A stretch of DNA of 64,000 bases from NCBI RefSeq assembly GCF_963583255.1, contig NC_084805.1, forward strand, positions 12,803,375 through 12,867,374, written 5' to 3'. Positions 22,431-32,245 of the stretch are shown here, one piece after another. The notes beneath the pieces were generated by a model. It was not told the DNA's origin. It saw only the letters and a program-made list of their open reading frames with translations, and made no database searches. Position 1 is the first letter of the stretch, and each line of letters starts with the position of its first letter. The DNA comes from Pyrus communis (lineage: Eukaryota; Streptophyta; Magnoliopsida; Rosales; Rosaceae). The position numbers and the translations under genes are program-made.

Positions 22431-23122
22431 GAGAGAGATATTGGGCCCCGGACGGTCGCCCTGCCTGCACTGGGCCTGGGCCGGCCCTGGTGGTAAAATA
22501 TACACAATTTTTACTTTTTATTTTTTATTTTTTATAATTTCTCCTAAGCATGCAGAGCTAGGTAAGAGAGAGAGAGAGAGAGAGACTGATGAGTGATAAT
22601 ATCTCTTGAATGGGGGTGGAAAGGGATGACATTCTAATGTGGTTGAGTTCATACTAAATGTATGGAGTTTAACAAATAATCAATTAAAACATGACATCTA
22701 ATTTGAGGTGTGATTTCAGTTTGGGTGCGGTTTTCAAAAGCCAAAATCGAAACCAAAATGTTTCTAACACTGCGGTTCGGTTTCAAAACTGCAAAACTGA
22801 ACCGTTCGGTGTAGTCCGATTTGGTTCCTGTTTTGGTTTCAAGTGCCCACCCCTAATCATTTGGCCAAATTTTATAAATTTATACTTTTATGAAAAGAAA
22901 TTTGTACAAATTGGAAGGTAAATAGACACACATAGTGTTTCGAAGGCAAGACCTCCTCTTTAATGTCAAACAAGAAACACCACTACTTCTAGTTAAATTT
23001 TTTTATCATGTGACCAATTTTAAAAATTTATATTCTTATAAAAACATATATGAATATACTGCCTTAATAACTTTAGGGCCCCCAACTGTTTTTGACCCTG
23101 GATACGGGTGGAGTTGCTCTTA

Positions 23123-24251
23123 GCCCGAATAGCCCCCTCTACATTTAGCTTTATGGCTGGAGATGATCTCAAATCACCAAAAATTCTTTTAAAAGTATTT
23201 GATAGAAAAAGGTAAAAGGTAAAACTGTTTTTGGGTTGATAAATATTTGAAGTGTTTTTGCTATGAGCTTCCTTCATGAAACACTTCAAGTGTTGTTCTG
23301 GAAAGTACTTGATTTTTAAATTTTAGTGTAATTCAAATAGAAGCACTTTTGAACAGAAATACTTTTTAAAGAAGCATTTTCAAATGGGCTATTTTTTTAG
23401 TACATCGATATTTTTACATTAAGGGACAAACGGGCTATTAAAGATGAAATCAAATTAAATTTCTCAAAAGTTTATTATTCACCAAGAAAGTTAAGACTCA
23501 TTTTTAGTTACGCCTTCTATTTTGATTTCAATTTGTTCCATATAACTTAAAAGTCACTATTTTATTTCATAAAACTCAAAATTCGTTCCACTTTGGCTTA
23601 TGGACTATTTATTCTCTTTGAAACTTATAGGTCGCATCCTATAACAAATAATGAGACTCAACATCTAATAAGACTATAACACATGTATAATAAATTTAAT
23701 TATAAGTCTCTATTTATCAACATTTAACAATAAAAGAATATTAAGCTTAAAAGGAATTGAAGAGATAAAGAAATAATAAAAAAACCCACATAAGAAACTA
23801 AGATAAGGGGGTAAACTAGGATCAAAATAGCACAAGGAATCGTTTTCGATCAATTATGGAGTGAATTTTTAGTTTCATAGAGACAAATTTTAAATTTAAG
23901 GGGGCAAACTCAAAATTGAGTTTCAGGGGCAAAGTGAAGAGAATTTTGAGTTTTAGGGAGTAATGACTCTTTTGAGTTATACATCTCTCTCTTCTCTCTC
24001 TTTGCCACCGGCCATCCCCTCTCCGTTCCTTATAATTATTTAATAAATTAGGCCTACAACAATATCAAATTTAATTTAAAAAAAAAACTGAAAATTGCAA
24101 CTAATAGTCTGAATCCGTAAAACGTATGAGCTTCAAGGACGTGCAGTTTGAGTTTTTATTCTTCCTGCTTAATAAGGGGTAAATGTAATTTTTCTACTTA
24201 ATTATAAAGGCTTGAAAATCATGGGCTTGCTTCGTTGACCTATACCTAATA
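23123..24251. other. Intergenic, nothing coding
   Basis: AT-rich DNA. A short tract at about 23180-23400 has repeated AAGCACTTTT/AAAAGTATTT motifs in both orientations, suggesting a small decayed MITE, but clear ends were not found. No ORF with recognisable product. Confidence 0.4.
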
Positions 24252-24264
24252 ATAAATATAAGCC

Positions 24265-24440
24265 GTCACTTAGTACTATGATCTAGTGATATTCTTCTTT
24301 ACTTATAAGAGATAGGTCTTAGGTTTGATTATTGCCAAATGTGAATTTGAACCACATTATTGCTAGCCCATTGTAAGGCTAAGCTATCCCCCTCCCTCGT
24401 AGTATAGAACGTATCGTTTGTTAATTTTTTTTTTATTATT
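24265..24440 (+). mobile_element. tRNA-derived SINE with 13-bp target duplication
   Basis: Same family as 17581-17757 and 47375-47540. It starts GTCACTTAGTACTATG, has an A-box-like region GATCTAGTGATATTC, the B box GGTCTTAGGTTTGATTATTG and the tail TATCGTTTGTTAA followed by a T-rich run. Flanks are perfect 13-bp repeats, ATAAATATAAGCC, at 24252-24264 and 24441-24453. The terminal run is T-rich rather than A-rich, unlike the other two copies. Confidence 0.8.
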
Positions 24441-24521
24441 ATAAATATAAGCCTATTGACTAGGTCTAAAACAAAAAAATAATTATTGACATATGGCTAA
24501 TTGTTAAAGATTTCTTCGATT

Positions 24522-25464
24522 TATGCGGATGGAGCGTTGAATGTCAATACCAAGCTGGGTGGTGTTGGAGTGGTGATACGAGACTGGAGGGGTGGTTTCT
24601 TGGCGGCAGGGGAGCATCTGTTAGAACCAATCAAATGTCTAGTTTATAATATATAACAATTGCACAGTTTTTATTTCAAATGAAAAAAAAAAACTCAACG
24701 ACAAATACAATATATCAAAACATAAACACTTAATGAAATTGTATATAAAATCACAAATCACTGACTTGTTTCTTGAAGATAGAGGCTTGCAGAAGCAATC
24801 TCCTAAGATAGAAATTCGTCCCTACACCAATGCAGCAGTTCAATGGACGTCTATCTTGCAGGATACAACTATCTAATCCAAGTTCTTGCACTCGAACTTG
24901 GATTCTTGGCGAATTGGTTGTAGTGTTTCTATGAGAAGTATGAAGAATTCAGATGGAAATTGTTGTCTTTGTTTCTGATTCGACAGCCATATATATAATG
25001 GCGTAAATGAGCAGTTAAAACCGTTCATATTTATCTTTAAGAACGGTTGTAACCGTTCATGTGATCAGTTTTATTCTTTCGGAAAAAATTGAATGCAAAA
25101 ATCAAAAACGTAAAAATGATACTTGGGTTTTTCGTCCATCCAGGCCCAAGAGCCCCAAGGGCCAACGCCCATCTTTGACATTTAATATATACACCTAAAC
25201 CCTCCAAGTCTAAGGCCCAAGGTCCATGACTTTGACCCAATTCATTTCAAACTATAAGTGAGTGAACTCACTTATAAAGATGTAGTGTTAAAGTTGTTTG
25301 GGCGACGTGGGACTGACAGTCCCACATAACACAAGTTCCAACAGCATCAATACCCATGCATCACTTATGTGCCGCTCCTGGAGTTATTTGTTGTGAGGTA
25401 CGGATTGCAATTGACCGAGAGCAAGGTTTCAACAAGTCGTGGTGGAGAGTGATTCCATGAATAA
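24522..25464 (+). pseudogene. RNase H domain fragment of a LINE-type or plant RNase H-like gene, interrupted
   Basis: 24522-24613 translates to YADGALNVNTKLGGVGVVIR then DWRGGFLAAG, the first strands of the plant RVT_3 RNase H fold, including the Asp after YA. Beyond an inserted LTR the fold resumes at about 25349-25464 with VVRYGLQL and, one frame over, FQQVVVESDSMN. Such domains end plant LINE ORF2 proteins, and fragments are common in plant genomes. No reverse transcriptase or start codon is nearby. The frame slip near 25430 and the LTR make it a clear pseudogene. Confidence 0.7.
24619..25343. mobile_element. Solo LTR or TRIM (725 bp) with 5-bp target duplication
   Basis: It begins TGTTAGAACC and ends AAGTTCCAACA, TG..CA with extended complementary ends, and is flanked by a perfect GCATC duplication (24614-24618 and 25344-25348). 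The size and lack of any internal domain fit a solo LTR. It sits in the middle of an RNase H domain, which reads through when the element and one GCATC are removed. Confidence 0.85.
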
Positions 25465-25465
25465 C

Positions 25466-26040
25466 AGCACATAAGAGGACCTATTCAGACTCTTATTATA
25501 TGTCTTATAATTCCTCATATTTTCTTCATAATCTTATTACATATCTTAAAATTTTCATCATTCATTGTATTCTTGATTCGAAAGAAGGAAAAAAAATCTC
25601 TTATTTTCTCATAAACCAAATATGATGAATCTCAAATTCATATTGTTGTGAAAAGAAAAATTCAAATTCAGGTCAAAATTCGAAAGGTCTTCATTTTCGT
25701 CTTAGGCTTCAATTTGAATAAGGACAACTCTGTAAGTGATAATGGGGAAGGGGAATAAACTCAAGACTTTAGGCGTGCAAGAGTGAATGCTCTTAATCAA
25801 CTAAGCTACAAACGACTTGTCCATTAAACTCATAATGGATACTTGAACGGTGAGCAAATATGGTATCATATTCCGGATGTTTCTAATTCATTATCTAAAT
25901 AATTCTGAATATAAAGCCTTTTCCCATGTCATAGGTTGTACTTTATTCCAACCTTGCTCCTTTTTTATTCAAATCTTCACATTTCCTTGCTTTGATGTAA
26001 GATTGCATGACAGCCACCTCAAAGTAGAAGCATTTTTCAT
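25466..26040. other. Intergenic with a possible reverse SINE
   Basis: No gene. On the - strand about 25825-25735 reads TAGCTTAGTTGATTAAGAGC followed 34 bp later by AAGTCTTGAGTTTATTCC, positioned like tRNA A and B boxes, so a decayed SINE of a different family is possible. No poly(A) tail or duplication was confirmed. Confidence 0.35.
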
Positions 26041-26355
26041 GATGAGAATCCTTTCCGGATACTCGTTGTGAGGATTCTAGGGATCAATTCGTCTTAAATG
26101 TTCATCATACATCATGTAACCAGCTTTTGTTAGATACTATTTGTATTCAAATTTTTAATAAAAAATTCAAAATGATTTATGGTTGTAGGATGATTGATGG
26201 ACGGATATACCGTTCATCATACATCGTGCAACTAATTTTCATCAGGTATTGTTTGTGTTCAATTTTAAATAAAAAAATTCAAAATGATTTCTAATAACAG
26301 AATGATTGATGGACGGATATAATGAACTGATCCTAGGATTCTCACAAAAAGGATT
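26041..26355. mobile_element. MITE with internal 112-bp tandem duplication
   Basis: The ends pair as inverted repeats: GAGAATCCTTTCCGG...TTGTGAGGATTCTAGG on the left, and CCTAGGATTCTCACAAAAAGG on the right. In between, a 112-bp unit starting TTCATCATACATC is present twice (26101 and 26213), both copies including TTCAAAATGATTT and GATTGATGGACGGATAT. It has no coding capacity. The family looks like an abundant MITE of rosaceous genomes, from memory only. Confidence 0.6.
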
Positions 26356-26871
26356 CGAATAGAATGCTATTCCCATTTTCCAAAGCATCACCACAAAGTT
26401 TCTCCAGCTCAAAGGAAATATTCCTCCAGCTGTTTTTATCCCCAAAAACAAAATCCAACCCATCACCTCAATAAAACCCAACAAAGTCATAAACCTATAA
26501 GCTTCCAAAAAATCATAGTTGTCCAATGTTGTACTCCTGTAAACAACGTCCAAATTTTTTGTCCATCTTGATAAGAATTATGCTAGCATTAGCCGCACAT
26601 GCACGAAGCTAGCACAACTCGAGTTGAGAACTCAAATGAAATAAGATAAGCGCATAGAAAATATCAACCAATGTAACATTCAAGCAGAAGTTCATATTAT
26701 ATATAAAATTCAGGGGATCGAATTTTGTTCACAACCGAAAAGGAAAAAAAGGAAAAATAGACAAAATAACAGAGAAAAATCTGACAGCCCAAATCAGGGA
26801 ATCAAATTTTGTTCACAATCCAATCAAATGGACTTCACTTTTCACTTCATATTTTTGATCCAGAACTCCAA
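26356..26871 (-). other. 3' flank of the CYSTM gene
   Basis: Downstream of the CYSTM stop codon, probably containing the 3'UTR. No polyadenylation signal was fixed and no ORF is convincing; the 103-codon frame at 26242-26553 on the - strand has no recognised product and overlaps the MITE. Confidence 0.4.
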
Positions 26872-29065
26872 TCAAAAGCAGGCATCGAGCAGACAGCAAC
26901 AGCACAGAGCAGCCAAACTGCAACATTCATAAAATCGGATAACAAGTTGGGAAAAGTGTTACACATTGGGAAATGCAGTGCACCTTAAAAAGAAAGAACA
27001 GTGACGTACTTCCCCTGTCTAGAAACGACAACATTATATAGGTGTACTACAGAAGATTATTGTCGTATTACAACCTCAAAAACATCAAACACCGCTTAAA
27101 TGACTGGGTTGCCCTTGACTCTGATGACATAACATAGCATGAGTTTCAATTTCGAGAATGATCTAATAAATAGACAAAAATGACTGATTAATGGAATGCA
27201 TTCTTCTAAGCAAAGAATGTAATCTTACGTGTTTTAATTTTTTCATACAGATCATATTATTAGTTTACAATGTCACAGCGGATTCGCCGCGCATGCTTTT
27301 TGTCCCTTTTTTTTATTTTTATAAAAAATCAATATAAAATGTTGATGTAACTTAATCGTAATCGTTCAAGTAAGAAAAAAAAAAAGAAAATGAGAGATTA
27401 TGTAGTCAAACTCGAATTTAATAAGATTTTAAAAAACTTTAAAATCTTTTAATTAACTACATTAAGATTTACATTTGGCAAATCTAGGTGTAGTTAATTA
27501 AAAGATTTTAAAGGATTTTGGAATCTTTAAAAAACTTTAAAATTAGGTCGTTACTTTAAAATCTTTTAAAATCTTAATGTAGTTAATTAAAAGATTTTAA
27601 AGGATTTTGGAATCCATTCAAATCTAGGTGTAGTTAATCAAAAGATTTTAAAGGATTTTAAAATCCATCCAAATCTAAGTATTAAAAAAATTAAGATTTT
27701 GAAGGATTTTAATAAGTTGTGGATTTTGTGGGATTTGAGAGTAAGAAGTATATATAACAAAGACTAAAGAGAATTCAATCTCACCCCCTAGGATTTCAAA
27801 TCATTTTCCATCTGGATGATCCTCAAATCTCTACTAACCCCAGCCACACATAGGTAACCACCATATACTTTGGTGGAATATGTTATTATGACCCCTAGAC
27901 CTTAATTAGGCATGTATGATCATCGAAGGACATGATCGATCTAGGATTTTGGTTAATACTATGCTCTAGCCATTCTGATTTTTTAATGTATGTAGTACTA
28001 CAAGCACTCCTGAAGTACCACAAAGTATGTTTGTGGCAAAAAGGCAGTCGGTGGTGATGGTTGTTGATGGTGTAGTGCTCTCAAAAGCTCACCAAAGTTA
28101 TGTTGATCTATCAATTGAGAAAGAGATGGAGCCGTGATTGTGTGAAAGGGGACCCGAAAAAAGAGGGGATAAAGTGGCTGTTGAGTACATTAGACAAGGG
28201 GAAAGATTTTTATTTTTATTTTTTTAATAAAAAAATTTTATGAAAATCTATCACAATCCACCAAAATCTACAAACTAAATTCATTCAAATTCTTTAAAAT
28301 TCATATGAATTTTGTAAGAATCTTAAATCCTCCTAAATTCTATCAAATCTATCACTTTTAAAATTCTTTAAAATTCTTTAAAATCTTAGTTTGACTAGAT
28401 CTAGAATCTTCTTCCGTTGGGTAAGTACCTCTCCACGAAAAAGGGTAATTTGGGAACAAAAGTCATCGCCCTCCGGCCAACACCAGGACTATTCATGTGA
28501 ACCCACCTTTCAAGAAAAAGGGTGTAAACCAGGATTGACTAAAGGACAACCACCCGGGACCGAGTTGTGCCAAACTCAACAAGACCAACCCAGATCTGAG
28601 TCAAGACAACTCAGTTTCACAGATTTTACAAAACGAAATACAGAAAGTAAAAGAAGTAGAAGAAGAAGAAGAGTGAGAAGGAAATTACATACCAGCCCTC
28701 CATACAACCACTGCTGCTGCTGCTTTGTTGTTGTGGGGGAGGCTGGGCATACTGAGGGGCGTAGGGAGGAGGGTACCCTTGGGGGTACCCCTGAGGTGGA
28801 GGGTATCCCTGCGGTGCATATCCCGGCGGCGGATAAGCGTCTTTAGGATATCCTTCCGGTGGATAACCTATTCCAATTCCAAACAAAAGTGGCAAAAACA
28901 CAAATCAGAACAAAAACCAAGTCACAAAATTCAAAACTTCATCAAACTACTTCGACTCTTTATACAGATCTAAACAACATTAAGAAAAATCCCAAACATG
29001 GAAATCTACTTACCCTGAGGTGGAGGAACACCAACAGGGGGCTGCTGCTGGTTGTAGTAGCTCAT
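26872..29065 (-). CDS. Cys-rich transmembrane (CYSTM) protein
   Basis: CYSTM proteins are small tail-anchored membrane proteins linked to stress tolerance in plants. Exons on the - strand are 29065-29014, 28867-28693 and 26917-26872; all junctions have GT..AG ends and the phases fit, giving 90 aa. The N-terminus is MSYYNQQQPP followed by a Pro/Gly/Tyr/Gln-rich region of repeated GYPP units to about residue 60, then PPQQQSSSSSGC. The last 19 residues, CMEGCLAALCCCCLLDACF, are the CYSTM module, with a hydrophobic Cys run. The second intron splits the module: exon 2 ends in the third base-incomplete Cys codon after CMEG, and exon 3, only 46 bp, sits 1,775 bp away. Intron 2 holds a transposon at 27403-28397. 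An in-frame read-through of exon 2 would replace the Cys tail with a different hydrophobic tail. The gene family member is not assigned. Confidence 0.9.
27403..28397. mobile_element. Non-autonomous DNA transposon in CYSTM intron 2
   Basis: The termini TAGTCAAACT (27403) and AGTTTGACTA (ending 28397) are inverted repeats, and both sides continue with AAGATTTTAA-type sequence. The outer TA could be the target duplication (TA, as in mariner-type elements), but this is not certain. The left third carries repeats of a ~60-bp motif around GGTGTAGTTAATTAAAAG and AAAGGATTTTGGAATCC, at about 27490, 27570 and 27630. No transposase is encoded. Confidence 0.65.
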
Positions 29066-29182
29066 TGTTGTTGGCGGTGTTAAAAGTAAGAAAAAACAAA
29101 ACACCCAGAAAAAAAATCTGAATTTTTATCTTTTGTTGCTGGGGCTGTTGCTCTTTTGCTTCTGCAATAAGTTGAGAAAAGT

Positions 29183-29234
<52 letters not shown>

Positions 29235-29390
29235 AGGAGGAGGAGGAGGAGGAGGAGGAGGCGTGGGGATTGGTTTTCGACAGGCTGGGTCGGATGTTCG
29301 TTTTAAATACGTTATTTGTTTTTATTTTTAATTCTTTTGTATCCAATAAATAAATTGGAAAGGCTGCAAATGTTGAATGAGGACATGGGA
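29066..29390 (-). promoter_or_regulatory. CYSTM 5'UTR/promoter with (CT)n and (CCT)n tracts
   Basis: Immediately upstream of the CYSTM ATG. On the + strand a (GA)n run at about 29186-29231 is followed by (GGA)n at about 29232-29262, that is CT and CCT tracts in the transcript or core promoter. CT-rich leaders are common in plant genes. The region is cut at about 29390 by an element with long inverted repeats, so only about 325 bp of original upstream DNA remains attached. A partial, unexpanded copy lies at 48066-48540. Confidence 0.65.
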
Positions 29391-30495
29391 AAACTTGTAT
29401 AGGGCTTGACTTGCTACTAGATTTCGCTGAATGACACTATAATCCATTTAAAACTTGCCACGTGTCAAGTTTTAAATATATTTTTTTATCATTCTTTTAT
29501 ATTTAAAATTTTTATAATTATTTTTTTAACTAATTAATATATTATATATATTAATGTTATGTTTCCTTTTTTATTTCTTTCCCCCTATTTTTTTTCTTCC
29601 CAAATCCCCCCTTCCCACACTTTTGTTTTGCCGTAGGTCATAGGACTCTCTCCCCTTTCTTTCTTTCCCATTTTCATTTCTTTCTTTCTTTAAATAAAAT
29701 AAAAAAAAGTTATGCACCCACTCCAAGTTTATCATGGAAAGCAACCAAGTATCTATAAACTTCAGCGTCTGAATGCACCACCATTCCGATTTTGCCGTAG
29801 ATCTTAGGTTTCAATACTCTCCCCCCTTTCTTTTTTTCCCAGTTTCGTTTCTTTCTTTATTTAAAAAAAAAAAAAAAAAAGTTCTACACCCACTCCAATT
29901 TTATCATGGAAAGCAATTAAGAATCTGTAAGTTTTTTTTTTCTTTCTTTATACAATAGTTGCTTTGATCATGTGACATGAATAATCCACATATATAGATG
30001 TAGTAGGGTTATTTTGTTTTCTTTTAATTGGGGATTTTTGGGTTCGGGTGAGGTTTTTTGGATTTTTTATATTTATAATATGAATTAGGGTATCGGAATG
30101 GTGGTGCATTCAGACCCTGAAGCTTACAGATACTTGGTTGCTTTCCATGATAAACTTGGAGTGGGTGCATACCTTTTTTTTTTATTTTATTTAAAGAAAG
30201 AAAGAAATGAAACTGGGAAAGAAAGAAAGGGGAGGGAGTCCTATGACCTACGGCAAAACTAAAGTGTGGGAAGGGGGGATTTGGGAAGAAAAAAAAAATA
30301 GGGGGAAAGAAATAAAAAAGGAAACATAACATTAATATATATAATATATTAATTAGTTAAAAAAATTATTATAAAAATTTTAAATATAAAAGAATGATAA
30401 AAGAATATATTTAAGACTTGCCATGTGGCAAGTTTTAAGTGGATTGTAGTGCCATTCAGCGAAGTCTAGTGGCAAGCCAAGCCCCATACAAGTTT
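29391..30495. mobile_element. Element with ~400-bp terminal inverted repeats (MULE-like)
   Basis: The left arm (about 29391-29793) and right arm (about 30091-30495) are near-identical reverse complements. They start AAACTTGTATAGGGCTTG and, read inward from the right, AACTTGTATGGGGCTTGG. Landmarks in both arms are ACTTGCCACGTG or ACTTGCCATGTGG, TTTATCATGGAAAGCAACC in direct or inverted form, and GGTGGTGCATTC. The spacer holds a further partial copy of the inner arm (about 29794-29930). Arms this long suggest a Mutator-like element or foldback transposon. No target duplication was recognised and no transposase is encoded. Confidence 0.7.
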
Positions 30496-30679
30496 TTCTC
30501 GGAATTGGGACGTGGGTTTTTATTTGGGGAAAGAGGTTCTCTTTGGATTCCTTCCACCTAATTATTTTCATCAAACAATCCGATTTAGGATCAACATTTT
30601 AGCACGTCCAGTAGGACCAAGTGCTAAAACTATGAAGTTCATTCCAATTGAGACACAGTAAGTAAAAAAGAAAGCAGTC

Positions 30680-32245
30680 ATGGAAAAATCAATGACCGAC
30701 CTACTAGTCCAGAGTCCAGGACAAAATTTGCCACAGGCACAAAATCCTCTTGCTATTGTGACACTTGAGGCTACAAGAGCATCGCGCTGGGAAAAGGAAG
30801 TTTGTCTCGGCAGACAGCCTCGCAATACAGAAGTCCCTAACAAAACCACAGGCATTTTCATTGAAGGGATAGTGGAAGACTGCGATGAAGATGGTGGTGA
30901 AGGCTCTGATCCACCGATTAGGTCGTTTCTTCAAAGACGACTTGACGAGCAATCCTGGCAGGTTGAAAAGACAATTAGCCGAGAAGTAGACAATTTACTT
31001 GAGGTGATACACAATAATGGTGATACATACACCAGATTGCTCGAACTATTAGTTAATAAAGCCTATGAAGGTGGACCTGTCGATCATTCCCGACAATTTC
31101 CATCAAGGAATAACCCTTTACTAACAGTACAAGCCGAGCCAGGATTTGCTTGGCTCAAAATGACCGACTTGGAGAAAAGAGGGGGATCAAGCAGTAAATC
31201 AGATGGATTTAACCAGAGCACGGAAACAACATCCATCGATATGACCGAAGTCCAAAGAATGATTGATTCGGCCTTAAAGAAGGGGCCAAAGTTTCCAAAG
31301 TTCATTCATCCATATCTCGCATTCGTGGAGAAATTCGAGTATCCTAAAGGCTTAAAAATTCCGGACTTCAGCCTTTTCGTCAGAGAAGTATCCCTATCAT
31401 CATTATAACACGTAGCTCGTTTCGCTGCTCAATGTAGGGATGTTAATAGCGATTTTCATAAGCTACGTTTGTTCAATTTTTCGCTAACCGACTCAGCTTT
31501 CGCATGGTATATCAATCTCCCACCCAACTCTATCCAAAGTTGGGAGGAATTAGTCGAGAAATTTTATGAGCAATTCTATCCGTCAGGGATGGATGTATCA
31601 GTGTCCTTTTTAGCCATAATGGCTCAGGCCTCTGACGAATCATCGATGGAATATCTTACAAGGTTTAAATCAGCCAGAAATTGGTGCCAAGTACCTCTTC
31701 CTGAAGTCGAGTTCGTTAGGATCACTCTAAACAGCCTCAATGTAGAATACAAAAAGAAATTCCTGGGGGCGAACTTCTGTGACATGTACAAACTAGCTTA
31801 ACATGTCGAGTAATACAACTATTTACTCCGAGATGAGAAGGTTTCGAAGTCCTCGTCCAGAGGAACAATTTACAAAAACCCCACAGTTAGTTATGCATTA
31901 GCCAAAGTTGAAGAGTATGCCAGTATAGACGCGGCCGAGATAGTAATCGATAAACCATACATATGCAAGGCGTTAGCTCACACCAATCCCAAAGGAGCCA
32001 AAACTCACTTGGCCCTTGAAGAGTCTACCGTCAAAACGCCAAAAGTTTATACTTTCGACATTACTAAGGCCGACGCCATTTTCAATCAATTCCTACTTGC
32101 TAAAGTTATCAAACTTTTGCCAGGGCATAATATCCCTGAGGCCGAAGAACTAAAGGGAAAAATGTATTGCAAATACCATAACTCGAGAAAAACACACAAC
32201 AAACAACTGCGTCGTATTTCGAGACGCCATCCAAAGCTGAATTGA
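30680..32245 (+). pseudogene. gypsy gag, Retrotran_gag domain, with stops
   Basis: This is a capsid-type structural protein. From the ATG at 30680 the frame runs to a TAA at 31406-31408, then continues unchanged as HVARFAAQCRDV, NFSLTDSAFAWYINLPPNSI and SWEELVEKFYEQFYP, the core of the Retrotran_gag family (the W and F-Y-Q-F pattern is intact). Further in-frame TAA codons at 31799 and 31814 stand where Gln would be expected. The frame stays the same until about 32195. The retained frame with isolated stops suggests decay mainly by point change. Confidence 0.8.

Larger units (their letters stand above)
19612..22489. mobile_element. hAT-type element 3 (CAGGGCCGG family), inserted in element 2
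   Basis: The termini CAGGGCCGG (19612) and CCGGCCCTG (ending 22489) are perfect inverted repeats. A perfect 8-bp duplication, GTGGTAAA, flanks it at 19604-19611 and 22490-22497. The left 200 bp match hAT element 1, so two members of one family sit at different levels of the same nest. A long LTR-like block (20402 to about 22430) occupies its interior. No transposase is visible. Confidence 0.88.
19271..22855. mobile_element. hAT-type element 2 (TAGGGGTG family), inserted in element 1
   Basis: The inverted ends are TAGGGGTG at 19271 and CACCCCTA ending at 22855. A perfect 8-bp target duplication, ATCATTTG, lies at 19263-19270 and 22856-22863. Subterminal sequence on both sides is rich in the CGGTTT/GGTTCGG motif (for example near 19300 and 22760). 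Own sequence is 19271-19603 and 22498-22855; no transposase frame was recognised. Confidence 0.85.
18902..23100. mobile_element. hAT-type element 1 (CAGGGCCGG family), inserted in the MITE
   Basis: It starts CAGGGCCGGTCCTAAG and ends ...GACCCTG. The flanks GGTAGGGG (18894-18901) and GATACGGG (23101-23108) agree at six of eight positions, as expected for an old 8-bp hAT duplication. Removing the block and one flank restores the right end of the host MITE. No transposase frame remains; the element's own sequence is 18902-19270 and 22864-23100, and the rest is a younger insertion. Its first 200 bp closely match hAT element 3 at 19612. Confidence 0.75.
18102..23119. mobile_element. PIF/Harbinger-type MITE, split by nested hAT elements
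   Basis: The left end GAGCAACCTCACTCC (18102) and the right end GGGTGGAGTTGCTC (ending 23119) are inverted repeats, flanked on both sides by the triplet TTA (18099-18101 and 23120-23122). The element proper is about 810 bp, made of 18102-18901 and 23109-23119. Its interior shares phrases with the large Harbinger element at 54470-61639, such as GACAAGATTGGTTAAAAATC and the CTGACGTCA block, so it is probably a deletion derivative of that family. A poly(T)-interrupted ORF at 18199-18435 has no recognisable product. Confidence 0.75.

Noticed and set aside
24265..24440. Possible tRNA gene because of A and B boxes
   Set aside because: No cloverleaf can be drawn, and flanking duplications and related copies show it is a SINE.
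26101..26322. CRISPR-like direct repeats
   Set aside because: Two adjacent long copies in a plant MITE, with no regular short repeats and spacers anywhere in the window.
28391..28973. + strand ORFs of 151 and 82 codons
   Set aside because: They are the antisense shadow of CYSTM exon 2, whose Gly/Pro/Tyr repeats keep the other frames open.
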